Assembly: GCA_050084515.1 (NCBI GenBank)
Contig: CM114274.1
Span: 13,020,001-13,084,000 of the forward strand
Length of the DNA stretch: 64,000 nt
DNA from: Blasia pusilla
Lineage: Eukaryota > Marchantiophyta > Marchantiopsida > Blasiales
Direction: 5' to 3'
Shown piece after piece: positions 1 through 13,218 of this stretch. Position numbers and translations under genes: made by a program. The notes beneath the pieces are model-generated. The model made no database searches and was not told the DNA's origin. It saw only the letters and a program-made list of their open reading frames with translations. Position 1 is the stretch's first letter, and each line of letters begins with the position of its first letter.

Positions 1-3000
1 TACTCTTGGTGGGAGGGGGGGCTCACTTCAACATGGAATGGGTAAAAAATGTTGATTTTCATTTTACTTGATTAAATATACATTGAAATATGGACCACTT
101 GGTGCCTAGAATATTATCATCCTTTACTACGAGATAGCTTTGTTCATAAATTCTATATAAGTTCAAATTGAATCTTAAATTTGAGTAGTCTTGAATAATT
201 TTGTATCTAGAGTTGAACCCTTAACATTGAACTAAGGATTCCATATCAACACTTCAAATTTCCATTATAGCTCGATCAACCTCAATGACATACATTGATT
301 GTTTTGCACCTTTTAGACATGCTAGTTAAAATAGTAAATCATTTCAAATACATTTTCATCCTACTCAAGTATATAGCCATAGATCTACTAGTTGTTGGAT
401 TTTCAACATCCACTTCTCCGAGCATCATTAATCTCATCGGCCCCCTTATAAGAGGAGAAGCCTAGATTGATGGTTCCGACTTAGACGTTGGAGGAGTCAA
501 AGTAATATGTCGTAGGTGGTTTCTGGAGTAGCGTTACTATGATTATCTAATAGGATAAAATATAATATAAATCTTCTCTATAGGCAATAATTTTCTATTA
601 ATAGAAATTAAGAAAAATAGGAAAAAAACCCGAGTTTCCCGAGTAGTGAAATAGTCAGGTGCCACAGCAGTAGCATATTCTCCTATGTCAAGTTATCTTC
701 ATGTTTAGGTTCCATCGAAGCTCTGCTGTGAGTGCACACACGGACTAGGCCACTTTATATCTCAAAGTTTTGTAAAGATTTTAGTGATTTTGTCACTTTT
801 TGTTTTCTCACACTAGCTTATCTCATTTCATATTTGAAGATCATTGGAGAAGCTTCGAGGGAAGTAAATCTAGGTTGCAAAATATGAAACTACTTTTGTC
901 GAACTTGAACCACTTTGAGGTTCTATACTTAAGACAAATAGACTATTATGTTTCATTGATTACAATCGTATTCATCATACAAATGATATCTTTTACAGGG
1001 TTTTGTTAATACACATATTATTTTACACTGAGTCTGACATCCTTTCCAAACATTAAGAAAAATTAACTTATCTACAAAAGTGTGTTCCTAGAGAACTAGT
1101 TGCATCCATTAATGATCTAGAGAGCCTTGTGATTGAGTAAACAAAATATAACATATAGAGTACAATCCATACTACTAAGGTCTAGATCAAAATGTCTACT
1201 TTATTATCCCATATCTTTTAAGAGGAGGTCTAGGTCTAGTTCAAGATGGATCCACCAATTCTTTATCCAACGAGATTGGAACGAATGTTATCCGTAAAGT
1301 GTTTATAATTTATCCCTCAAACTTAACAAAAGACCAACTCAATGTATTTCAATCATTGAGGAATATCATAGTAGGCCTACACTTGCTTGCCAGAAGTCTT
1401 GTAATAGGGAAATATTCCTTCGTTCATTTTATGTCCTCTTATTGGATTTACGAACGTTTGAAAAAATGACTTTTAGTAACTATAAGGGTAGCTTTTGTTA
1501 TATTACATTCCAATACCCTAATAGTCCATTATGCTCTCAACATACCAATATGTGGTAAGTTACCTACATTGCACACCACGCTAGCCAATTTGACATGTTG
1601 AAGAAAAGTGACATTGTTGTCATAGACATATGTTGCATGATGACTCGTTAGCTCTTGTTAATTTTTGGTATGAGATTAAACAATCTTAATCCTTTGAGAG
1701 CTTTGATTTTATTTTTCTACAAAGTTAATGGTTTTGTTAGGAGGCACATCTCAACTCCCATCTATATGCAAACACCATATGAAAGGAATTAGTGGACAAT
1801 CTCAATTACCAAACTCTCCATTTTGGAAAGACATTCAATTATTCTTCATGCCAATCTCAATTACCAAACTCTCCATTTTGGAAAGACATGCATTGTTCTT
1901 ATCCAAAGTTAGTAAGTTTGCTACAATCCATCATAACCATGTTTCCATCTTAATCCCCAATTAACTGTTTCTTGAACTATTTGGTTGGTGCCAACCATAG
2001 ACTTTATATTTTATGATATTACTATTATTTGCTCACATTGTTTAAGTGTGAAATCTTTCAATGGTATTTCGCTATATCATATTTTGAGCTAATGATTAGT
2101 ATTATTGTCTCACTTAAGACTAATATAATAAATAACAAATTTTTTCACACATTGATATAACACTTTGCTTTCCATCGGTTTTATATTTAGTTGTTAGATG
2201 TATGGTTCTTCTCATAACAAATATAGAGAAACAAAAGAGGAATAATAAATTGTCGAGAAGGTATAGTACGTAATTCTATCTTTGAGGATTCCCAAGTTCA
2301 GTTTATCGTAGTTAGCTTTCTCTCCGATGGGAATGTAGTGAAAGTTTGACAATATGTTTGTGAAGAATTGCACAATGGTTGTAGTAAGAAATTTGTTAAA
2401 CGTGCTTTTCCTTTGATGGTAGAATATGTAATGATTGATAAAAACTTGCAGAGTTGCATAAAAAATGAAATTGAGAAAAACTTGAATTCATAGCTTGATC
2501 TATATGATATTATCAAGAGTTCGTTGCAAAGGCAATTCAAAGATTTTGTGTAAATTATCCCCTAAAGAATTTTGGGTAGCACACCATATCACTACCGTGA
2601 ATTTATGAGTCCACAATTATTCATTGTTTCCTTTTTCTTATTTTAAAACCGTTCCCTTAAATCAAGATGATTAAATTTAGAATGCTGACTACCAATTTTT
2701 TGAGGATGATAAGGATCCTAATAAGATAGGGGGATTGAGTCTAATCATATAGAGTCGAAAATGTCAAAATCTTAAAATTACCCACAATAGACAAAATTTC
2801 CTCTTGTAGAGACTTTCTAATGAGATTTTTTTGGAATAAATGGCAACAATATTGAGGACACAAGGGTTACAAAATGATGTATGGATTTTGTTTAGTCCTC
2901 CAAGATGTCTATTAACATAGTTTATGTACATCCTCCGTATCTAGCTTAGTGATTGGTATTTTGTATTTACTATTTGTTTGTCTATAATATATATTTGTAG

Positions 3001-3900
3001 TTATTGCCAAATTCGTTAGATTCCTTATTATAGATATACAATGTAAAGTTATTCCAATCAAAGTGGTTAATGCAAAACCAACAAAAGACACAAATGCAAC
3101 ATGTCGATAATCTAGGTGTTTTCCCCACTACATAGCAAATAGCCACAAGAAAGCAATGAATGCTTAGACTAAATAATGACGCTTAGAGATTGACAAAAGA
3201 ATAAAAAGTTGTTCATAACATGCCATCATCATCAAGTACGTGTTATGTTGTATTCCAAATTTGAAAAGATATTTGGTCTTCATTCTCATTAGTTCCTTTT
3301 GATTCTCTTATTTTTCTCAATTTTTATTGGGGATGCAAAAGTTGAAAGAGATATTGTTACACAAGTATGTGGGTTTTTATGCAAATAAATTAACCAATAG
3401 ATAAATGAAAAATGAGTTTAATTGTTGTATGCGGGGAGGGGGGGATCAAATTGCCACAACTCACTAAGTTGAGGCATCCTTTAACTGTACTTATGGAACA
3501 ATAATCGACTCAACATTTGCTCGAGTAACATTTGTGATCTAGTGGATGAATCGAGCATGTAGAAATGGGTTGTTATTGGACGTTCAACTTGATCATACAT
3601 CCCCCAAATTGGATCTCCACTATGTTTCCTTACTTGACAGCCCCCTCTTTTGACGGATCTGCAAATTGAATGCCCTACCACAAATCCCTCCTAAGATTGA
3701 GGGTCAACACCCCCCAAAAATGGCATATACTCATCCTACCTCCAAATAGTTGAATTCACTTGTCTTATCCACCAAGTAACTCATTTTTTTTCTACCATTG
3801 AAGAAACTATTTCTACCCACAAATTTTGAAATTTCACTCACACATTGAAATGGTGGCTATGACAATTCACAAAAACAATTGTAACTTCATGATAAGATAT
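1..3900. other. AT-rich intergenic DNA, no gene recognised
   Basis: No open frame here carries a domain or motif I recognise, and the longest frames are under about 80 codons. The composition is AT-rich with scattered short homopolymers, including a G-rich run near 3434-3445. A 55-bp-period duplication near 1.8 kb is the only clear internal repeat. The stretch is probably degenerated repeat DNA, but I could not assign it to the LTR or LINE families found elsewhere in the window. Confidence 0.6.
1797..1889. repeat. Two-copy direct repeat, 55-bp period
   Basis: A 38-bp segment at 1797-1834 recurs at 1852-1889 without visible mismatch. About 17 bp of unrelated sequence separates the copies. The identity implies a recent local duplication. 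No function is apparent. Confidence 0.85.
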
Positions 3901-3909
3901 CAAAATCAT

Positions 3910-4345
3910 GCACTATTTCTTCTTTAACATGCACAACTTCCGGATCTACGACCTCGTTAAATCGGTTTCTACATTTGATTTTCCACCAAAAATTGACAGG
4001 GGTTGTCGTGTAGCCCAACGTCTCCTTCTCCTACACAAAAATTGTCAACACTTCCGCGCTAATTTCTCCCAAAAAAATGTAAAACCTGTCACAAAACAAA
4101 CCATCAAGCTACACGGTGCTCCTAAGAGCATCATCATGGAGCAATTCTCCCCCATACTCAATTCCTATAAAAAAATTGGGCATCGCTTCCGCGTCCCACT
4201 CTCCCGTACGAAATGCAGCAAAGATAAACAGCGAACTCGCGCGACTCTTGCTCTAGTGAGCACTCCAATGAGCCATGAAGCGGGAAACACGGTCCTCCAA
4301 CCTGCAAAACGAGTGAGCTACCAGCGAACTTCTCCATGAAGCTCT
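3910..4345 (-). other. Putative leader region of a family-2 LTR element
   Basis: This GC-richer stretch sits just inside a family-2 LTR. Read on the minus strand it resembles the leader that follows the LTR in the family-1 copies: a motif around 'cttccgcg' followed by an A-run recurs at about 4049-4080 and again near 4187, and near 8255-8290 in copy A. It has no recognisable coding domain. I infer a 5' leader of a decayed element whose coding part is not visible. Confidence 0.35.
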
Positions 4346-4365
4346 CTCACTCTCTCATTCTCTCT

Positions 4366-4876
4366 TTATAAATCAAGTAGATCCAATCTCTCTCAACATC
4401 ATAGCTCTCAAATGTGTGCACTCTCACATGTCTATCTCAATGTCAAACCAAACCCACTCTCCTAATCAGAGGTTTGGGTTACACTCACAAGGCAAGCAAG
4501 ACCATAGCTCCGCCGCCTCATGCCAAGAGGTTCTATAAAGAGAGAATGAGTTCTCAAGTTGTCTTTCCTTGAGGTATATCCCCTTCCCTCTCTCAAGCGC
4601 TCTCCTCCGTAACATATGCTTGTAGGTCACCTCCTTCACTCTTGACCTGCTGTAGCGGGTCAAGGGTCACTTCCAAAAGAAGGAATTTAACTCTACCAAA
4701 TATGGAAATTCACCCAAAATAGTAAGTTTCTATTTATGGCTCCAAATGAGCCGAAACGAAGGGGAAACTTTCTCTCTCAGGTTTTCGAAGACCTCAACAC
4801 GTCATCCTAGACCTTATGAGCCAATCTTCATATACTTGCAAAGGCACTCTACCACATCTTTATGATATATCTTAAA
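4366..4876 (-). mobile_element. Family-2 LTR, truncated, nested in copy A
   Basis: This segment aligns by eye with the LTR-like repeats at 9656-10082, 32432-33004 and 61622-62045. Shared blocks include the run around 'aaaccaaacccactctcct' near 4447, the 'cctcatgccaagaggtt' block near 4516 and the 'gctccaaatgagcc' block near 4740. Its outer edge, near 4876, abuts copy A methyltransferase sequence directly, so it is probably an insertion into copy A. The distal part that begins TGTCGTGCG in other family-2 LTRs is missing. Confidence 0.6.
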
Positions 4877-4879
4877 AAG

Positions 4880-5680
4880 TCGTTACATTGCCCTCAACTC
4901 CCCCACCCTATTGGCTATCGCCAAGAGAGGTCAATCATCCCACGTCACCACTAGGGATCGACGCCCTTAGACCAAACTAGCATCCACTATGAGATGCAAT
5001 GCTCTCCAAACTCCATCGTATGCTCGACTCAATACCTTCGATGGTATTAGGTTTGTCCATAGTAGTGGATAGTGGATGCGTGATCCAACTTTCGCTGCAT
5101 CTAACAACACAGCAGGTAATAACGAAGACCTCACATGATGTATACTCATCATCGCACGTTCATGAGTATCTCCCAACAACAGCACGCTCTCCAAAAATTT
5201 TCTCCAGAGAACATGTTTGATGCTCTTGCAAGTGTCGCACTACTCGTAGCATCTCCCATAACATCCCTCATCTCAGATCCTGCAATCCAAACCCTCGGCC
5301 AGTTGATGAATGACCCTCACATGGCCATCTAAAAACACGGAATGAATGGTGCCAACTCTATCCACATCCTGCAACCTCACCAAAGAGATATCGGCAAGTA
5401 GTGTATGTTGATACCCCCGTATTGCAGATACGGGAAATAACTCAGGATACCTGTGGACAAATCTCGCCATGCGACGTAATGATACGCGTCGTGAGATCTC
5501 ATCTCTTTCCACATGAAGGTACCGATGCACCCGTATGCCTACTTGTAGGACTGCTGCCAATCCGGTGCTAATCCCTCTGTAGAGATCTAACACCCTAATA
5601 CCCTCTTCTAGACACTGCCACACAACGAATGTGGTATCCAGCCATGTCAATGTCTCCACTCTAGGAGCCCGCTCGCCACC
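4880..5680 (-). pseudogene. Retrotransposon C5 DNA methyltransferase domain, copy A
   Basis: The minus strand encodes motif I as Leu-Asp-Leu-Tyr-Arg-Gly-Ile (near 5590-5570), then a conserved stretch ending about 5340. After a frameshift comes motif IV with Pro-Cys-Glu at 5324-5316, so the catalytic Cys (codon 5321-5319) survives while the Gln of the usual PCQ is Glu. A degenerate motif VI (Glu-Ser-Val instead of Glu-Asn-Val) is near 5190. The motif VIII-like Gly-Ser-Arg segment and the Trp-Thr-Asn block are at about 5110-5060. The order and spacing match copy B. The C-terminal motif X half is lost to the LTR insertion. This is an inactive relic, but independent evidence that the domain belongs to the element. 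Confidence 0.82.
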
Positions 5681-6179
5681 TGACTTTTACTACTCCGAGA
5701 TAAAGGCATCACTCCGCGTGTGCCTCACGAGGTCGTCGACACTCCTCTCTAGCTATTGAGTCATACCCCACAATGGTGAAGAGGTCTCGCCAACATGGGA
5801 AGAGACACTCGCCATGAATTGTCTCTCTGTGGGCCTATCTGCTATAAGGACATCCTACGCATATGCATTCCCCTCCAACAACTCTCTTGGCTAGCAAACA
5901 CTACATGTGAAAGTTGTCAATATGGTCACAGACTCGTCTTGTGATCAACCACCTCGTCCCGCAATCTACACGGGTAATTGATTCATCTGCGTGTTACTTG
6001 ACCGCCACCCTGGCTGATAAGAAATGGTCCTTCTCCCATAAGGCAAGGATGAATCATAGGGATATAACAATATACTCCCCGCCAACACATCGTACGACTC
6101 AGCTAGTTTCGTAATCACACGTGTGCCTACCATAGCACTATCCGTTGCATGCTCTGGCTGGACTCTGACAACTATCTCC

Positions 6180-7020
6180 TATCGAGTTATATATTGCGTG
6201 GGTGACACACACCTAGTCGAGGTCTATATTTGGAAAATACAAGGCTCAATGTCGGCCTTTCGTAACCCCAATGCTAAACATGCCGTCTTCCCTAACATCA
6301 AGGGTTGTGCTCCCGAATCAAGTAAGACGCGTTGAGGGTGGTACATTGTCCATGTCGGACTAACCAAGCAAAATACTCCAACTCAATTATCCAATAACAC
6401 CACGTCTAGGGTCACCACGGCTCGCTCTATGGCCGGTCGAGCTGGCATATCTACCAACTTCGCTGCCGCCGCATGCCATGACTCAAAGGAGGACTTCCTA
6501 AGCACTTGCTCTGAGGGCAAGTCCATCACCTTCTCAACTACCTCTGAACAAGAGGGAGTCATCTCTCTAACATGGCGGCCAGCCAAAACACCTCACCTTG
6601 TCCAACTCCCAACGCCAACAACTAAATATAGTGATCAAAACTCCATGTAATCATCCATCGGAGGACCCTCAAAGTGCTGGAACAACCCCTTCCATGCCAT
6701 GAAAGGGTTGAACCGTGTCGGAGTCCGTATCTCTTGGTAATCGTACCACTAGTCAAACTCATGGATGAAGTCATCTTAGTCCATGATACCCACTACACCT
6801 GAGAAACGACACATACTCCGGTGGCCTAGATCCTCCATCTCTTGCCAACTGACACTGCCTCCATCTGCGATCTCATCACTAGACCCGATGTCTAGTGATG
6901 ACGATCTAGCCACGGATAGAAGGCGATGTAGTTCCTCACTCGTTATCCCTCAGTATCTCACTCCACTCCGTGCCATACCACTACTACTACTCGCACTACC
7001 GTGTCCTTAAAAACCCAAGA
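6180..7020 (-). pseudogene. Gag start and protease relics of copy A
   Basis: On the minus strand, about 7010-6640 matches the gag leader of copy B, including the Thr-Arg-Phe-Asn-Pro-Phe segment near 6700. The next segment, about 6590-6180, matches the copy B protease region, with the Asp-Ser-Gly aspartic-protease triad near 6315. Capsid and zinc-knuckle coding present at 15200-16600 in copy B are missing between them, an internal deletion of about 1.5 kb. Stops interrupt both parts. Confidence 0.7.
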
Positions 7021-8394
7021 AGAACGTCGTGATGACAACCCTGTCTCACCCGCTCAAGCACTAAGACTCACCAAGAGTTTCCCACACTCCTCACTAGCTC
7101 ACTTATGCTAATGGTAATCTCGTGACGACACACCCGTCCTCACGCACATTCAAAACTTGGGCTCACCATGAGCCTCTCAAACTAACTCACCTAAACATTG
7201 ACACTCTCGAGTCATACACTTGACCCCTACCAGGAAACCGTCGTATATCCACATACATACAACACATGCATGGAGACTGCACTCGTCACCATTTCTACAT
7301 CCATCTAATCCTAACAACTATCCGATACCCAACATACCTCTCAATCACATAAGATAAGTGTGGGAAAAAGGACAGGAATAGATAACAAGATCACGCCCTC
7401 CAACCTACGGCACCATCAATACTCACTCCTCCATGTGGTACGGCAACCTCCGCAACACGACACTCTCCTCAACACATGTCAAACCTCCCATCAATGGATG
7501 CAGACTTCTCATCGGTATCGACACGTGTGTCTCCATCATAACCCTTGCAAATCCCAGTAGATGAAGAACTAATGAGTTGACCCCCAACCAACTGGTAATC
7601 AGGGAAAAATCCCATCGAGAATCCCACCATGCTTGCAAAATACCAAGTCTCAAAATGCTCTCTTACTACGTAACTCAACACAATCACATCTACCCCCTCA
7701 AACTGGTAGCCTGAACCAACCACGTCCGACTCCAACTATGGCTGCCCCTCTACCACATCGCGCGTGCCTCTATCATAGCAAACCGGCCTACCATGTCCCC
7801 ATGCCTACTACGTCCGACCTACCGACCATGTTCACCCAACCTACCACGTCAAGAGGGTGCCAACCATGGCGCTCCCAACCACGTACAGAATGGTGAGGAG
7901 CACGTGTCTGCCCCGTGGACCTATGCGTGGTGGGGGAGAGGTTAAATTGGGGGGGGGGAGAATGAAATTGGAAGGAGGGAAAAGGGTCGCAACCAAGGAC
8001 TGCGGCTGGCCGCCCTATGCCTATCCTTGACTTTGCAACTCTCGCCGCCTCGACTCCTGAGGTTTGGGCTCCTTCCGCCCTAGCCCTAGTTGTTCGTGCC
8101 CTATCCCCAACTCGCTTCTCTTCGACACTCCCGCTATGCGCCTTTCTCTTCACGCTCCAACAATCCTCTGCACTGCACCCAAACGCTACTGCCCAAGCCC
8201 CACTATGTTGATGTCCCTCGTCACCTACACCAACAAGATCTGAGAAGAAAAATGGACAGCGCTTCCGTGCAAAACCTTCCCAAAAAAAAAGACCAAAAAA
8301 TGCCAACCAGCGTATCTAGGGGCTCCCCACCGAGGCAACTGGCTTGCCTACCTGCAAACAACAAATTCCCACTTTCCCCCTTATATTTTTCTCA

Positions 8395-8757
8395 TCTAAA
8401 ACTAAAGAGTAGTACAAATAGCTCACCCGGCCTAAAACTCCACTCTTAAATCTACATCGGCATATCGAGCCTCGTCCACCCTGTGTTACCAAGGAATCCA
8501 GACGCTAGCACCCATTCCTAACTCACACACATGAGCAAGAATGGTACTCCAACAGCCCAACATGAGAAAGATGGCTTGGGAAAGCCAACTTCCTCCCTTA
8601 TATAGGGTTGGTAAGAGCCAAAAGGCTCTTCCCCCAAAAATAGTTGTCCTCCTCGTAACCGCCCACAGGTTACCATGGATGGGTGACCTGCTCAACAATT
8701 CACCCGGTCGTGAAAGACCTCAAGAGGGAAGTTTTCATAAATGACGTTACTGACACA
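8395..8757 (-). repeat. 5' LTR of copy A (family 1)
   Basis: On the minus strand it begins TGTGTCA at 8757, like the LTRs at 13219 and 62729. It keeps the family-1 landmarks: the AGAGCC-TTTT-GGCTCT hairpin (8607-8622), the TATATAAG box and a remnant of the second hairpin near 8571-8592. After the block around 'tactactcttta' it runs into leader sequence without the final ~130 bp found in solo family-1 LTRs. Confidence 0.8.
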
Positions 8758-9655
8758 ACACACCTATCCTCAACCTCATCTGACATCTACGGACAAAGTT
8801 ACACTCAAGACAATCCGTTGGCTCCTTTGCCCTATCCAAGATAGATCGCGGTCTACCGGCTACTCAAATATGACATGTACTGCAAGACGTGATGTAAATT
8901 CTCATTGTGTATTTCCCACTTATGAAGTCGTTCCTCCACGAACTCTATATTGTCAATAACTGCATTGAAGAGAGATAAGGGCACTATAGTTGTTGATTTG
9001 GCCTCTCTTTGTAGAACGGCTATACCCTTCCCCTTTCCTACATACAGTTGCCTTTTGGAGTAGGACACATGGGTAGTTTGCAGGACCTTTGTTGGTGAAA
9101 GGTAGTTGCTAGCAGTAGAGCCAAGCTGATGATGCTTTTGCAAAACAGAGAGGACATTGTATCATTGAAGCATAATAAAAAAATATAAGCTAAGAAATAT
9201 AGTATAATTCCATACTTGAATGGTGGAGTTTTGAAATAATGGATAATGAGAGATGTAAAATTTGGAATATATACCACAAGACACCAGAGACAACGGGGAC
9301 CAAAAGCACGGTAGTTGTGTAAGCATATGTATACACTAGAGGGTGGTAAAATGAGATAGAGAATTGATGTAGGTAACCTTTCATATATTTGGGTAGTGAG
9401 ACACATATAGAAACCAATAACGCCATCAAAGGACAAAGAAACTGCACATAAGAAAATCGTATCCTTATGCTGTAGATGTAGTTTCACATGAGCCAATGTA
9501 TATCAATATAGTTAGATTGCCCATGGCCTATGGTGGAAAACCTATTTCAAAGTACATAAGTGGAGGAAGTTGTAAACCTAGCTTGGATAGATGTATTGGG
9601 TTCAGAAAGGGATTGTAATTGCATATCGGATATAAAAAATCTTTATAGTGATAGT

Positions 9656-10082
9656 TGTGGTGGGCATACACATTGCTACACAACAAACACACAGGGTCCC
9701 ATGCTAACTCATGGAATCCAAATATCGAGACGAGAAGCATCAAAATATCTCCAATAAATCAAGTGGATCTCTCACACAATCTCTCCATGGTGCATAAAAA
9801 TTAGCTCTCTCTCTCTCTATCTTTTATGTCAAACCAAACCCATTCTCCTAATGAGAGACTTGGGTTACACATAGAAGGCAAGGAGGACCATGTCTCTGCT
9901 GCCTCATGCCAAGAGGTTTGACAAAGAGAGAATGAGCTCTCAAGCTGTCTCTCTTGGAGGTACCTACTTTCTCAGGTTATCGGTGGCCTCAGCATGTCAT
10001 CCTCAGCCTCTTGAGGCTGTCCTTGAATATCTCTGAAAAGCGATCTACTAGATCTCGTCAATCTATCTAAACATAGGTGACA
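9656..10082 (-). mobile_element. Family-2 solo LTR
   Basis: As written on the plus strand the segment starts with a decayed TGTCGTGCG-like terminus (tgtggtgggc, 9656) and ends ...ggtgaca near 10082. It shares the Cys-less block 'cctcatgccaagaggtt', a short CT tract near 9803-9818 and the 'gtcatcctcagcctcttgagg' block with the other family-2 LTRs. No internal retroelement sequence is attached, so it reads as a solo LTR. I saw no clear target-site duplication. Confidence 0.65.
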
Positions 10083-13000
10083 TGGCACATGATTGAAATG
10101 CCTTCTACGGTGTGGCTAATAGGTAGTCCCACATGAAGGATGGCTCACGTTTGTCTCTAACAACAAGCAAAACAAGTAGTAGAATAAAGTTCGCAAAAAA
10201 TACATAAGACACTTTGATCTACCAATTTGAATGATACAAAATCTCACACTTACATACTTGAGTTATAGGTTATTATGCATATTTCCTCTTGTTAGGTGAT
10301 TCCGGCAAGAGTGGCTCTTTGTATGAGGACTGTTGTTCTCCAAGTGTATTGAAGGGGAGCGGCTTGCGGAGATATTGTCAAAGTATGATTGCGGCACTTG
10401 TACGCATTCCCCTTCTATGTTATTATGCTCCTCACCATTAGGTGTGATAGATAGGGTTCCATCTTCTCTGAAAACCTTTAGGCGAGCCAATAAGTGGATA
10501 ATTTTAGCAGAGGATAGATCTACTAGAAGTTCAAGGGGGAGCTTCATAATCACTCTAAGTTTTTGGGACTAATCTGGCTTAATTCCACTTATGACTCGCG
10601 CATAATATGATGCAGTTTGCTGCCTTGTGAGATCATCTTCATCGAATTGGATGTGGCTATCTTTAAATGTCATCACCTTGTTTTGGATTCCTAAGTAGAT
10701 AGAAACATATACCAAAATTTGAGTTTTTGTAATAGAAAGATGAGACAAAATAGAATGCACTGGATACCATGAATGCACAAAATATGAAAATAGCTTTGCA
10801 AATGTAGTAGGTGGTTGTTTCTTCAATTCTCTAAAAAATTCAGCCTACGCATTGCGCTAATTATTTAATTGACTTAAAGATTGACAAGAAATTTCACCTT
10901 CCCATTAGGATTGATCAAGGCTTAAGTTGTTGGCATACTTTAGTTGGACATCTCTTGGTGTAATAATATGAGGAGGGCTATTGTGGGGCAGCTCAAGCAT
11001 ATCATTGTGGACCATCTTGGAGAAATCAACGAATGAACTTGCCAAATGAACCATAATCATAAGCTGATATTTATACTTTCTTTATGGACAAGGGGATGAT
11101 GGGAGAAAAATCCGGTTTATGGTATGTGTATGCAGTTGAGGTTGGCGCAAGAAAGGTTGCGATGCGTGGGTCATCTAAGTTGTTGTCACTTAAGAAGATT
11201 GTTCCCGCGCGTTGTATGGGCAATGGTGATGCAGTCTTATCCACAACATGAAGTGGGGTAGCAGGTGTAGATGGCCTCCTCCCTTGACTCTTTGTTGAGC
11301 TGTTGTTTCTTGCCATAGTAAGGAGACATACTTCTTGTCAGCTAGGCACCGAGTAACTAGGGAGGTTGCGCATTCAGGTGCCCAAATACACGTAGATTTG
11401 AGGGGGAGATGGAATAAAGAATGCGGGAATTTCCCTGGTTTTTACAAAAGATAGCATGATATACAAGAGGCCACGAGAATTTTTTTCCGTTATCACTACC
11501 AGGAACTTAGCCTCGAGAGTCATACCTTCACTCTTAAGTCTTGTCATGGCATAACCAAGGGCTAGGGGAAAGGTTTTTTTATAGTATTTTTATCAAGTCC
11601 ATATCTAAGATTGGAGAATTTTGATTGTGTTGCACAAAAAACCTTATTGTTGGATTGTAGCTTACCAATCATTGATGTCACTTCATTCGAGACAAAGACG
11701 AAGTCAAGCACATTTGCAAATGTGCCCTTTACTTCTTGATTGGAAATATCGATATTGGATGTTAATATCACCCTCTAACCAATTGCAATAAATTGAATAT
11801 GATGGAAATATGAATCGTGAACCTATTGATGAAATTGTGGGTCAACAGGCACATATCATGTATTGTGAATAGGGACTATATGAGCATCACCAAACAATCT
11901 CTACCTGAAGTGCAACGAGATTTAAACGATGGACATCATAATGGTGGGAGCAAATAACATGTGTGCATACATAGAGAAAATTAGTTGCACACATCGCGTC
12001 AAGTCTACATGAAGCACGCAAGAGGGCCACACTTAGAAGTCAGTGTCCTACATGCCCTAGCTCGTGCTGTAGCGTGCACCGTAGCTTGTCTTTCGTCAAG
12101 GAAATTGGGTGTTGCCACGTGTGCACCTCAAACTTACCCGCCGTGAGCGTTTGGCATGCGTCTCGCAAACCCCATTGCTACACCTAGCAGTTAGGGATTG
12201 GTGTAGGCTAAATTCAAGCATGCCTCCACCCTCTTCTCCCCTCCCAAACCTATTTTGGGACAAAAACCCATTAGCAAAGGGCTCACAAGTGGGCCCCAAA
12301 ATGCTTATAAGGAAGGGATTAGGGGCTAATTAACCCCAATTATCTTGATTTTCCATATTTTCCTCCTTTTCTTTGTGAGATTTTATGGATTAGGCTCCAA
12401 ATTTCATTGGTGTCTTGAGAGCTAAGGGCTTTGAAGGTTACTAGGAATTTTGGGGAAATCCATTGCGTGCCTTTAAGGGATTATTTGTTTGATGTCAAGG
12501 TCTACATTTACATGGATGTTATTATTGCATTATGAGTTGGAATTTGAGTAGAATCCTCTTAGACCTCTATCCATCCCGTCGACCTCAATAGGAGGATCCA
12601 CCATTGGCGAAATATAAAGTCAACACAATACATATATGATTTTGTGGCTTTATGACTTAAGTCACATAAGGGTTTAGCTCAAGGCTCGAGGATAGAGTCT
12701 TGGAGAGCTTTCGATGTATAATGTGTGTAGATTTTAGAGTGTTTGATTATGGATGTAGCTTCTACATGCCAAGTTACCATCCATGTGAAATACCTATATT
12801 CAGTAGAGGTTAAATGAGAAACTACGAGAGATAGTCACTCACGTAAGGGGGTTTTTTTAACCTCTCCTTGCTCATATTGAGCTAAATCCTCTTTGAAATT
12901 TATAATACCGCCTTGTAGGTGGCTAGACCATCTTGCAACAATATCACATCATAAACTCTCTAACGTAGATCTTGGTGTAAGATCCCTTACCAAAAGTTGA

Positions 13001-13218
13001 AGGCATGTGCCTCCTTTGCTCCATGAGTTGCAATACATTTGTGATAGCATTATTTATGTGAGAAATGACGAGTCGACGGATTATGGACATGCAACAACTT
13101 TGTCACATCTTAGTAGTCGATAGGTCGAGATCTATCGTGGATAGGGCGTAGGAGCTAGCGGATTATCTTGAGTGTAACTCTATCTTATAGTATCAAATGA
13201 GGTTGAGAATAGATCCAT
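10083..13218. other. Intergenic DNA, no gene recognised
   Basis: Open frames are short and lack any family motif I know. The region separates a family-2 solo LTR from the 5' LTR of copy B. Composition is ordinary, apart from a moderately GC-rich patch near 12050-12310 in which frames are open on both strands but unrecognised. Confidence 0.5.

Larger units (their letters stand above)
4880..8757 (-). mobile_element. Ty3/gypsy retrotransposon copy A, truncated
   Basis: This minus-strand relative of copy B (13219-22184) retains the 5' LTR, leader, the start of gag, protease and most of the methyltransferase domain. It stops abruptly near 4880 where a family-2 LTR begins, so RT, RNase H, integrase and PHD finger are absent. 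Relative to copy B it also lacks gag capsid and zinc-knuckle sequence: the gag start ends near 6600-6650 and sequence resumes just before protease. Stops and frameshifts are frequent, so it cannot encode a working polyprotein. Confidence 0.85.
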
